A stretch of 43,749 nt of DNA from a virus, in IMG/VR virus record IMGVR_UViG_3300033156_001401, positions 1-43,749 of that record. One strand, given 5' to 3'. A program made the translations under genes and the position numbers. Within the stretch, counting starts at the first letter, position 1; every line of letters starts with the position of its first letter. This document shows, piece after piece, positions 24,038 to 30,492 of the stretch. The notes beneath the pieces were generated by a model. The model had not been told where the DNA came from. It did not search any database and saw only the letters and a list, made by a program, of their open reading frames with translations.

Positions 24038-26065
24038 CTAACCCTCTCGTTCCGTGACCAGGTATGCCCGACCGTCGGGCGTCGTGAACCGCGGCCGCTC
24101 CCGCTGCTGTGCGCCGGCGGGCTCTGGCTCGCTGGGCTCAGCGATCAGCCGCACGCCCGCCAAATGCGCAGCGGCAGCCGCGATGTATGTGCAGTCGAAA
24201 AAGTGATTCGCCTTGCCACGCCGCCGCCAGACCGTCACCGGCCCTCGATTCGGAATGTACTGCTCCACCTCGTATTCGGCCGTCAGGTGCTGGCCGAACC
24301 GTGTGTGTTCATCTTCGGGAGCGGCAAACAAGGTCAGTGAGCCGACCTCGCCGGGCGGCGTTTTCAGGCGCCTATGCACCCACGATTTCCAGTAGTCGGC
24401 ATTGATCTCAACCAGGTGGATCCGCTGCTTCCGCAGCCGGGCGATGTGGTATTCCTCGCCGACGTAGCGGACGATGCTGCCCGTGTTCTTGGGCCGGTTG
24501 TACCACTTCGAGCGATCCTGTCCGAAGCCATAGCCTTTGATCGGCCGGAATCGATCGGCCCCGAATTCCGCAGCATTGCTCTCGCGACAAAATGCGTAGA
24601 TGACCTCCGGGAGCCACGACGAATCGATCCAGATCTGAATGGGCACGAACAGCTCGCCCGTCCTCTGGCAAGCGTATCCCGCGAGCAGGACCTCGCGCAA
24701 CGAGCGTAGTCCTGTCAGTACTGCCCGCTCCTCGGCAATATCATCGGCGTGCGTCTCTTGCACGCCATAGTTGATCACCCGGCCGGTCCCATCCTTGCGC
24801 CAGGCGATGACGACGAAATGGTGGAGCCACTTCCCGCAGTCGATGCCCACGGTCAGCAGATCCGCCCACTCCGGCACAAAGCCGCGGCCCTCGCTGCCCG
24901 TGCGTTGGCGGACTTCCTGCCAGGTCAACGGTGTCAGTTCGATTTCGTCAGGCACATACGGCAGGGTCCAGCGGAACTGCCGCAAGGCCTTCTCGGCGTT
25001 GTCCGGGCTCTCGGCCCGAGCCCCCTTCCACTCTTCGACGCCGAGGAATCCCTCGCTGTTGAACAGATTCTGAAACCCGCTCCAGCGGAAACCGAACGTA
25101 TCCGTCCTTGAAGGCTCTCCGCGGATCCTCCCCCTCTTGTCGATCGTCTGGCCCTTGTGTAGCAGCTTGGCCCGCAGGTTCATTTCGAGCCGCTGTGCCG
25201 ACGTCAACGGCTTGCCGCACGCCGGGCAAACGAAATGTGCATTCTCGCGAACATCGAGAACTGTCTTGGCGTCCTGCCAACCCCGGAGGTGCTCACGTTC
25301 AGGCGAGACCCATTCACGGCAGTGCGGGCACGGGTGCACGATGCGGCTCTCCGTACCGCTGATGTACTCCTGCCAGATACGCCCCTGCTCGATCGAGACG
25401 GTGCATTCGAGGTAGATCCTCCGGCCAAAGTCGTAGGCGCTCGTTCGGGCCTCAAGCTGGCTGATCGGGTCGGCCTCACGGCTGGCCTCGCCGGCGACAT
25501 CCATCTTGTCGGCCTCGGTGACGACAACGACGCGCGCGGTGTACGCCGATCGCTTCTCGTCCTTGCCACGGCCCGACATGAGCTTGAGCGTCGCCCCGTT
25601 GCCGAATTGGATGGCCTCGAACAGCCCGCCCTTGCTGCCGGCGCCCTGCCGCGGCAGCAACTCCCTGTATCGACTCGCCTCGATTGCTGGCCGGAGATCC
25701 TCACGCCACTTGTCGGCCGCGAGCTCCATCGTCGGCACACCGAAAATCACCGACTCGCCGATCTCGAAGAGATGATACATGGTCGGGATGATGCACCCGA
25801 GCAACGTCTTGCCCGACTGCACGGGCCCCAGCAGCGCGAACCGCTCCCACCTGCCACTATCCACCTCGTCCAGCCACAGCGCCGTGTAGGGCTGCCGCGA
25901 TACGCGAAATCGCATCCCTTCGTACTGGCCATCGGGCAGGATGATCTCCTGCTCCGCGAATTCGCGCAGCGTGCGCAGCCTGGCCGCCCGCGACTGCTGG
26001 ATCGCCCATCGCAACTCTTCCAGCGCAGCGCTACGAGCCTTTCGAGGCGTCAGGACCGTTACCAT
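24038..26065 (-). CDS. Terminase large subunit, GpA family
   Basis: 675 aa from the ATG at 26065 (MVTVLTPRKARSA), chosen over the longer frame because GAGG lies at the right distance and the start falls inside the small-subunit end, as usual. ATPase: Walker A GPVQSGKT (about 80-87), Walker B VVVVTEAD (about 179-186). A zinc ribbon C246-C249/C280-C283 (CPHC, CPAC) is typical of the GpA group. Nuclease acids appear at VGIDCGKW (Asp409) and WIDSSWLPEVIYAF. It pumps and cuts DNA at the portal. GpA-type terminases make cohesive ends in lambda; a cos site was not located. Confidence 0.9.
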   Translation of the reverse strand: MVTVLTPRKARSAALEELRWAIQQSRAARLRTLREFAEQEIILPDGQYEGMRFRVSRQPYTALWLDEVDSGRWERFALLGPVQSGKTLLGCIIPTMYHLFEIGESVIFGVPTMELAADKWREDLRPAIEASRYRELLPRQGAGSKGGLFEAIQFGNGATLKLMSGRGKDEKRSAYTARVVVVTEADKMDVAGEASREADPISQLEARTSAYDFGRRIYLECTVSIEQGRIWQEYISGTESRIVHPCPHCREWVSPEREHLRGWQDAKTVLDVRENAHFVCPACGKPLTSAQRLEMNLRAKLLHKGQTIDKRGRIRGEPSRTDTFGFRWSGFQNLFNSEGFLGVEEWKGARAESPDNAEKALRQFRWTLPYVPDEIELTPLTWQEVRQRTGSEGRGFVPEWADLLTVGIDCGKWLHHFVVIAWRKDGTGRVINYGVQETHADDIAEERAVLTGLRSLREVLLAGYACQRTGELFVPIQIWIDSSWLPEVIYAFCRESNAAEFGADRFRPIKGYGFGQDRSKWYNRPKNTGSIVRYVGEEYHIARLRKQRIHLVEINADYWKSWVHRRLKTPPGEVGSLTLFAAPEDEHTRFGQHLTAEYEVEQYIPNRGPVTVWRRRGKANHFFDCTYIAAAAAHLAGVRLIAEPSEPEPAGAQQRERPRFTTPDGRAYLVTEREG

Positions 26066-26588
26066 CCTCAACCTCTTCTGCCCCGACGAATGCCTCAATT
26101 TCCCGCGCTGCCTCGTCCAGGGCCTCATCGATGATGTTCTGGGCCTCAGGCCCAAATCGCTTTTGCAGCCGTTCACCCGCTGCCCTGATCTTAGCGGCGA
26201 TACCAGCCAGACCTTGGTGGATTACCGACCGCTCGATCCACCGACCAAGCTCCCTCTCCAACTTGAGCTCTTCGATTTTTGCGCGGGCGAGCCGATAGCG
26301 CTCCAGGGCAGGGGTGGATCCACCGGCCAGTAGCGGGTCGCCATCCGTCGCGCGCAACGCATCATCGACGGCTTTTTGCACGCGCAACTGCACCACGCCA
26401 GGGCCGTAGAACCAGACACGCTTCGCCTTGCCACGCTTGACCTCGTGTATGTGCTCGGCCGGCAGAAACGGGCGAAGGTCTCGCCGAAAATACTCCTGAG
26501 ATACCCCCAGAAACGCAGCGACTTGAGCAGCCGTGAACCAATTGGCATCACTTCCCAACCGCTTTTTCGCAATCGCTCCTCTCCGCAC
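26031..26588 (-). CDS. Terminase small subunit (Nu1-like)
   Basis: 185 aa. N-terminal winged helix with TAAQVAAFLGVSQEYFRRDL and a wing KRGKAKRVWFYGPGVVQLRV, as in Nu1, which binds cos. Then a long helix (ERYRLARAKIEELKLERELG, RWIERSVIHQ) for oligomerisation and a C-terminal contact helix NIIDEALDEAAREIEAFVGA. Start codon is uncertain: the GTG at 26588 has no good ribosome site. It overlaps the large subunit by 35 bases. Confidence 0.8.
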   Translation of the reverse strand: MRRGAIAKKRLGSDANWFTAAQVAAFLGVSQEYFRRDLRPFLPAEHIHEVKRGKAKRVWFYGPGVVQLRVQKAVDDALRATDGDPLLAGGSTPALERYRLARAKIEELKLERELGRWIERSVIHQGLAGIAAKIRAAGERLQKRFGPEAQNIIDEALDEAAREIEAFVGAEEVEDGNGPDASKGS

Positions 26589-26718
26589 TTACGGTGGCCG
26601 CCGAGCCCATGGCCAACAACAACCCAAATTCACACCTCGTGCGCAAAAAAACGCCGCCACAACCGGCAACGTGCCCGCACCCCGGGGCCGGGCAAAGGAC
26701 CCGCGACCATCACGACCA

Positions 26719-26913
26719 TCACGCACGCTCTAGCACCAGAGCACACACCAGCGCCTCAAACGTCTCCGGGGCCATGCAGGCCAACTCGTCCGTGCCGAAC
26801 TCCCGCAGCACGAGCCCGTGACTGGCGATCGCCACGCGAGTGCCGTCGCGGAACTCTGGGACGAGCATCGCGTCGTGTCGTCTCGCAATCCGGCTTGCCT
26901 CGCTCACGGTCAT
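26719..26913 (-). CDS. Small hypothetical protein, coupled to a membrane peptide
   Basis: 64 aa: MTVSEASRIARRHDAMLVPE, FRDGTRVAIASHGLVLREFG, TDELACMAPETFEALV. Not recognised. Its ATG overlaps the stop of the 29-codon membrane peptide upstream (ATGA), so the two are probably translated together. The 130-base gap to terminase small subunit holds nothing I can identify; a cos-type site could be there. Confidence 0.55.
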   Translation of the reverse strand: MTVSEASRIARRHDAMLVPEFRDGTRVAIASHGLVLREFGTDELACMAPETFEALVCALVLERA

Positions 26914-26999
26914 TGCATCAGCCTCATCGCAATCGTGGCAGCAAGCGCCACAGCCATCATCAGCAGGACGAGCCAGTCGAACGCGTCGTCGCGCGACAT
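26910..26999 (-). CDS. 29-aa single-span membrane peptide
   Basis: Reads MSRDDAFDWLVLLMMAVALA then ATIAMRLMQ. An acidic start, one hydrophobic span of about 19 residues and a short end. AGGGG lies 8 bases before the ATG and the stop overlaps the next start as ATGA, good signs of a real gene although very short. It follows a holin and a lipoprotein in the same operon, so a lysis role is plausible (inference). Confidence 0.55.
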   Translation of the reverse strand: MSRDDAFDWLVLLMMAVALAATIAMRLMQ

Positions 27000-27010
27000 C
27001 GCCGCATCCC

Positions 27011-27214
27011 CTACCACGCCGGAGGGGCTCGTCGGGCCCGATCGAGCAACGCGGCGAACGCCTCGTCGCTCAGCCACCAGCCCCGTTCCGGGGCTGGCTC
27101 GCCTCGATGCAGGCGGACCACGCGGACCTCGCGGTCCACATACTGCGTCGGTAGCCGCAGGCTGCAGCCGCCGACGGCGAAACTAGCGACGGCCAACAAT
27201 GCGATCCACCGCAT
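27011..27214 (-). CDS. Small lipoprotein, Rz1-like position
   Basis: 67 aa. Signal and lipobox: MRWIALLAVASFAVGGC, with Cys17 as the acylated residue. The mature part has VDREVRVVRLHRGEPAPERG then WWLSDEAFAALLDRARRA. It overlaps the holin end by 32 bases. Rz1-type outer-membrane spanins are short lipoproteins beside holins and embedded in neighbouring genes, so a spanin role is likely but not shown; no Rz partner is obvious. Confidence 0.65.
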   Translation of the reverse strand: MRWIALLAVASFAVGGCSLRLPTQYVDREVRVVRLHRGEPAPERGWWLSDEAFAALLDRARRAPPAW

Positions 27215-27434
27215 CTTGGCCTTCCCTCGTATCGCCCTCGTGCGCGATCGTTTCGACGTCCATCTTGGCCTTTAGCAAGGCTCTGCTGACGGCATAGATC
27301 CCCGCCACGAGTGCAGCTCCCCAGACCGCCGCATCACCGCTCAGCCGACCAGTGAGGGCTGCGAGGATCTGCCCCACGATCGCGAGGACAGAGGCCCAAA
27401 ATTCCGTTGTTCTGATGCCTGGCTTGAGTGCCAT
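27183..27434 (-). CDS. Holin
   Basis: 83 aa. N-terminal KPGIRTTEFWASVLAIVGQI is a known phage holin start; two hydrophobic segments (about 13-30 and 36-55, VWGAALVAGIYAVSRALLKA) and a charged C-terminus (KMDVETIAHEGDTREGQDAV) complete the pattern. It opens the inner membrane at the end of infection. GGAGG precedes the ATG. No endolysin was recognised next to it. Confidence 0.78.
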   Translation of the reverse strand: MALKPGIRTTEFWASVLAIVGQILAALTGRLSGDAAVWGAALVAGIYAVSRALLKAKMDVETIAHEGDTREGQDAVDRIVGRR

Positions 27435-27453
27435 ATCTCACGCCTCCGAAAAC

Positions 27454-27502
27454 GGCCGGCGGCGACGGGCCCGGGACGGGGGAGGCACGCCGGCCGCCGG
27501 CC
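27454..27502. terminator. Large GC hairpin upstream of the holin
   Basis: GGCCGGCGGC (27454-27463) and GCCGCCGGCC (27493-27502) are perfect 10-bp inverted arms with a 29-base loop in the gap between a lipoprotein gene and the holin. No T-run follows on either strand, so it could be a transcript-stability or attenuation element rather than a true terminator. Confidence 0.4.
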
Positions 27503-27513
27503 TGCTGCGACTC

Positions 27514-27804
27514 TCACGGTTCGGTTGGCTGGGTCGTCACGTTGCGGATCCCGCTGTCGAGCCAGAACGAGATGTAACCCTGGCTCCCCGCACCAAACTC
27601 TTGTCGGGCCCACACGTTCGCGTTGAGCGGGACCGAGCCCTGGAGTTTGATCGCAGTCCCCGTGCGGGCCTGATAGTCGGCAGCGATGTCGGCGATCTGC
27701 TTGATGTTCTGAATCCCCTGCGGGGCGGCGTTGCAGCCAACGAGGCCGAGTAGACAGCCGAAGGCGAACAGCAGTAAGACGGCTACCAACTTGAACAGGT
27801 CCAT
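27514..27804 (-). CDS. Phage lipoprotein, unknown role
   Basis: 96 aa from the ATG at 27804 with AGGAG 8 bases upstream. Signal MDLFKLVAVLLLFAFGCLLG then LVGC lipobox. The mature part is IKQIADIAADYQARTGTAIK then LQGSVPLNANVWARQEFGAG, SQGYISFWLDSGIRNVT. It may be anchored at the envelope. Possibly a superinfection-exclusion or lysis accessory protein; the sequence does not decide. Confidence 0.65.
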   Translation of the reverse strand: MDLFKLVAVLLLFAFGCLLGLVGCNAAPQGIQNIKQIADIAADYQARTGTAIKLQGSVPLNANVWARQEFGAGSQGYISFWLDSGIRNVTTQPTEP

Positions 27805-27839
27805 TCGTGATCTCCTGTCTGACTCCAAAAAATTGCTGA

Positions 27840-27865
27840 CCGGCGCCGGAGGGGGGGAGCGCCGG
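27840..27865. terminator. GC hairpin upstream of lipoprotein gene
   Basis: CCGGCGC (27840-27846) and GCGCCGG (27859-27865) are perfect arms around a G-rich loop. The 130-base gap 27830-27960 otherwise holds no gene. It resembles the hairpin at 27454-27502 (both share a G-run and CGCCGGCC), as if the two genes after them were inserted with the same regulatory piece. Confidence 0.4.
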
Positions 27866-27960
27866 CCAGCGCGCGGGCGCCATCGGGTCGGCCGGCCGAT
27901 TCCCCCGGTGGCGCGCCAATGTTTTCCGTCATCTCAAGCATGCGCCGGGATTCCCGGCGG

Positions 27961-28431
27961 TCAATGAGTTTCCGGTGACTCAATTCTTGCAAAACTCTCA
28001 GCCGAGATCTCCCGCCAGTACCGCTCGCAGATCTCGCGTAGCCGCCGGCGTGACGCCGGATCCGTGACGCGCACGCCGATCTGGCGTTCGCTCTCCACGC
28101 GGATCCCGAACTGCACGCGCAGTCTCTTGATCGCCGCGCAGCAGAGCGGGTACGAGATCCCGGCGTCCGCAGCCACGGCCAACAGCGGCTGCCAGACCGG
28201 CCCGAGGCAAGAGGCCACGCTTGCCATCGTCTCCAGGCTGCACAGCCGACGGATCCCGTACGGCGCCGGGAAACGCCGCTCGAACTCGTCTGGCTCCGTG
28301 ACAGGCCTGCCCGGCATGCGTTCTGACTCCAGTGGACCGAGAGATACTTCGGCTGGAGCCGGCTCGCCGGTTAGGCGGCCTGCTGGAGCGACGGAAGCAG
28401 GCCTCATTTCGTTCAGTCGTCCATCTGCCAC
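27961..28431 (-). CDS. Winged-helix-like hypothetical protein
   Basis: 156 aa; a start at 28407 (ATG) is also possible. The first 55 residues are Pro/Glu-rich and probably unstructured. The rest looks like a winged helix: LLAVAADAGISYPLCCAAIK then RLRVQFGIRVESERQIGVRV and a final helix RRRLREICERYWREISAESF. Such proteins bind DNA. It sits directly after the replisome organizer, so it may be a replication or late-gene regulator. No family name known. Confidence 0.6.
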   Translation of the reverse strand: MADGRLNEMRPASVAPAGRLTGEPAPAEVSLGPLESERMPGRPVTEPDEFERRFPAPYGIRRLCSLETMASVASCLGPVWQPLLAVAADAGISYPLCCAAIKRLRVQFGIRVESERQIGVRVTDPASRRRLREICERYWREISAESFARIESPETH

Positions 28432-28483
28432 GTTCAGGTCGGGCTCCCTTGCGAAAACGCGTCAGATCCCGGGTTTCCGCGTT

Positions 28484-29383
28484 TCAAGTCGCAGCGGCTT
28501 TCGCGCGAAAGCGCCTCGGCAGATCGAACTCCTTTTGCACCGCCTTGACGAATGCCCCCATTGGACTCTTCAGACCCTTTGCGGCCGCTTTCTCGGCAGC
28601 GATTGCCCCGAACCGTTGCACGGCCGAATGTGCCGCCTTGGGGCCATCACGAGCCCAAATTGCCTGCACGAGGTTGCATACGGTTGTAAGATTCGCCGCC
28701 CCCTGTGGTCGGTCCCGCGCGAACATACTCAGCCCGAGATGCTTTGCGATTGCGGCAACCGCCTGCTGTTGGAGGCCTACGAGGTCTCGCCGTTCCGAAG
28801 CCGAGGCCGAAGAATCCGAGGGAGAAAAACCCGAAGCCGAGATGACGTGACCGATGGCTGCCGGCGACTGCGTGCGCTTGCTGGCGTGCGCGCACATGCT
28901 TTCGGTCTCGGTATTGGTCTCGGTATAGGCTTCGGTCTCGGTCTCGGTCTCGGTACTCGAGCATTTGCTAGCATTTGCTGGCGATTTGCGCGCAGATGCG
29001 CGCGCTTTGCTAGCATCTGCTAGTGGGCAATCTTGCGGCATGCTGCAGCCTTCGCACACAAAGCCCTGCTGTTTAATAAGTTGTGACCTTCGACACGTTT
29101 GGTCCGCGTGCTCGTGCCAATCGTGGACGACGAGTCGGTGCAGCGGGCAGGGATCGAGCCAGCCGACATTGGTTAGGGCGGTGATCAAATCACCAGGATC
29201 GCCCTTCCATTCGAGCCACTCGGCGATCTCGTCGTCCGACCACCGGCCGATGTCCCCGCGGCGAGCGTATTGCGCGGTGAAGTGAAGGATGCCCTCGACG
29301 ATTCCGAGCGCCTGCCAGCGTGCGACTCCAAGCCGCCGGCATAGAGCGCGCATCTTGGGATGATCTGGAGTGCCGCGTTTCAT
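28484..29383 (-). CDS. Replisome organizer / replication initiation protein
   Basis: 299 aa. The N-terminal winged-helix domain has the common phage pattern TPDHPKMRALCRRLGVARWQ, GIVEGILHFTAQYARRGDIG, DDEIAEWLEWKGDPGDLITA and RLVVHDWHEHAD. A Cys-bearing segment CEGCSMPQDC follows, then a Ser/Ala/Thr/Glu linker with a TETETETEAYTETNTETE run, and a helical C-terminus (AIWARDGPKAAHSAVQRFGA, MGAFVKAVQKEFDLPRRF) like helicase-loader contact domains. It likely binds the origin and brings the helicase. The linker DNA is made of short repeats that may be the origin itself. GAGGTG precedes the ATG. Confidence 0.72.
   Translation of the reverse strand: MKRGTPDHPKMRALCRRLGVARWQALGIVEGILHFTAQYARRGDIGRWSDDEIAEWLEWKGDPGDLITALTNVGWLDPCPLHRLVVHDWHEHADQTCRRSQLIKQQGFVCEGCSMPQDCPLADASKARASARKSPANASKCSSTETETETEAYTETNTETESMCAHASKRTQSPAAIGHVISASGFSPSDSSASASERRDLVGLQQQAVAAIAKHLGLSMFARDRPQGAANLTTVCNLVQAIWARDGPKAAHSAVQRFGAIAAEKAAAKGLKSPMGAFVKAVQKEFDLPRRFRAKAAAT
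28900..29022. other. Candidate replication origin: tandem repeats inside the initiator gene
   Basis: Two repeat tracts lie side by side within the linker-coding part. First, copies of the hexamer GGTCTC/GGTATT type at about 28902-28956. Second, a run of 10-bp units at 28961-29020: GCATTTGCTA, GCATTTGCTG, GCGATTTGCG, CGCAGATGCG, CGCGCTTTGC, TAGCATCTGC. Phage lambda has its iterons inside gene O in the same relative place. The region encodes a low-complexity linker, so protein constraint is weak. Inference from layout. Confidence 0.5.
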
Positions 29384-29418
29384 GGGTCACCTCTGCGAAT
29401 CAATTTGTGTTCCTCCCG

Positions 29419-29652
29419 GCTGCGCGCGACCTCGGATTGAGAGCGCCGCGCAGGTTTGTACCTCACTTGCTCTTGCTCGTGCCGCCTGCGCAGCGCCCTC
29501 AAAACGGGGTCGCGCGCAGCGCAGGCCGATGTCAGGAAGGATCTCGCGGCCCTGCGCAGCGCCCTCAAAACGGGGTCGCGCGCAGCAACTCGCGATCATC
29601 ATGCGGGACCTTGGCCCCTGCGCAGCGCCCTCAAAACGGGGTCGCGCGCAGC
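29419..29652 (-). CRISPR. Phage-borne mini repeat array with CRISPR geometry: three identical 36-bp repeats plus one inverted degenerate unit
   Basis: Identical 36-bp repeats lie at 29485-29520, 29551-29586 and 29617-29652 (plus strand begins CCTGCGCAGCGCCCTC, then AAAACGGGGTCGCGCGCAGC). Spacers of exactly 30 bp are at 29521-29550 and 29587-29616. A fourth 36-bp unit at 29419-29454 keeps the same 66-bp step, with a third 30-bp spacer (29455-29484), but is inverted: it matches the reverse complement of the repeat at 31 of 36 positions and the direct form at about half. Repeat ends are 6-bp inverted (CTGCGC/GCGCAG). It lies in a 470-bp gap downstream of the Cas12-like gene. No cas1, cas2 or cas6 is present in the window. 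Alternative: iterons of the phage origin. Confidence 0.75.
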
Positions 29653-29853
29653 AGATCGGGCGCAAGCCCCTGGCAACCACTCCCTTCGGTTCCATCCTGC
29701 GCGCAAGAAAACACGAGGGCGCCGCCCGGGGGCGCTCCAGTATTCTGGAATATCCCCGGCGCTTCAGCGCGTTCCGCGGGACTCGGCCTGCAGCACCATC
29801 GGCATTGCCGGTTGCCCGCGCTGGGCTTGGCAGCAGCCCTTTTTCCCTCATGG
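29653..29853 (-). other. Leader-like non-coding stretch between the 212-aa gene and the array
   Basis: 200 bases with no supported gene. On the minus strand it would be the leader of the array. It holds a near-palindrome TATTCTGGAATA (29741-29752) and a G/C hairpin region at about 29719-29736. A short stretch at 29696-29725 shares CCTGCGC and AAAAC with the repeat and could be a decayed unit or a tracrRNA-type piece; the likeness is weak. No convincing promoter was found. Confidence 0.35.
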
Positions 29854-30492
29854 TCATTTTCTCAACAATCGCGTCAAATATTGGGATAGATCCTCGGCTG
29901 ACAAAAAGACTTCCTCGCCGCCTGCACGCACAACCAAGCCGCGCCGCTTCATGTCCACGAATACACCGGAACGCCGCCGCGCCGTTCGGGGCTTGCGGCT
30001 TTCCAGATACGACCTTTGCTCGCCCAGGTCGCGGATGTGATCGGCGGCGAAGACTTGGTGCGCCTCGGCCGGTGTCATCTTCGACGGCGCAACGAGCCGG
30101 TGCGTCGGCCGCCCCGATTCGTCGAACGTCAGCACCTGCAACGGCTCGTCGCTTGCCACCCTGCGCTGCTCATCGAGCGGCAAGCCGGCTAACTTGCGCA
30201 TGATCAGCGACGAACCGTGGTATCGCTGCACGATCTCGGGCAGGACTTGTCCATAGGCGATCTTCTCCAGCCATGCGACCATGCCGATCCGCAGCTCGGA
30301 TAAATCGTAACCGCGCTCCTTGAGCAGACGAACCAGTACGGCTACGCGACATAGGCTCTTGACTGTGACGCCCATTGCATCTTTGAGGGCCGCGACGAGC
30401 TCATCGGTCGTCTTGTCCGCGTACTCCGCGGCAACGTCCTGAAGGAATGAGGGCCAACTATCCTGTTTGATCGCTAACGCTGCTTCTGCCAT
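29854..30492 (-). CDS. Hypothetical protein between the Cas12-like gene and the array
   Basis: 212 aa from the ATG at 30492 with AGGAG 7 bases upstream, which lies inside the end of the Cas12-like gene (35-base overlap). Mostly helical: KTTDELVAALKDAMGVTVKS, LCRVAVLVRLLKERGYDLSE, VAWLEKIAYGQVLPEIVQRY, IMRKLAGLPLDEQRRVASDE, then LQVLTFDESG strands, AHQVFAADHIRDLGEQRSYL and a C-terminal beta part GVFVDMKRRGLVVRAGGEEV. The same kind of text occurs in other phage-like contigs as far as I recall, without known function. Tight coupling suggests it works with the effector, or it is an unrelated phage regulator. Confidence 0.65.
   Translation of the reverse strand: MAEAALAIKQDSWPSFLQDVAAEYADKTTDELVAALKDAMGVTVKSLCRVAVLVRLLKERGYDLSELRIGMVAWLEKIAYGQVLPEIVQRYHGSSLIMRKLAGLPLDEQRRVASDEPLQVLTFDESGRPTHRLVAPSKMTPAEAHQVFAADHIRDLGEQRSYLESRKPRTARRRSGVFVDMKRRGLVVRAGGEEVFLSAEDLSQYLTRLLRK

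Noticed and set aside
26589-26718. cos site in the gap to the right of the small terminase gene
   Set aside because: A gap of suitable place exists, but no cohesive-end-like symmetrical site or terminase-binding repeat could be defined by eye.
29696-29725. Possible fifth repeat after the third identical unit
   Set aside because: Only CCTGCGC and an AAAAC-type core agree, the spacing is 79 instead of 66, and gaps are needed. Kept as a weak hint in the leader entry only.
29387-29857. Minus-strand 156-codon ORF reading the array as a repeat protein (CARPRFEGAAQ at 22-residue spacing)
   Set aside because: 66 is a multiple of 3, so several frames stay open on both strands through the repeats. 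DNA identity of repeats is total while spacers are unrelated, the inverted unit breaks the protein logic, and no ribosome site fits.
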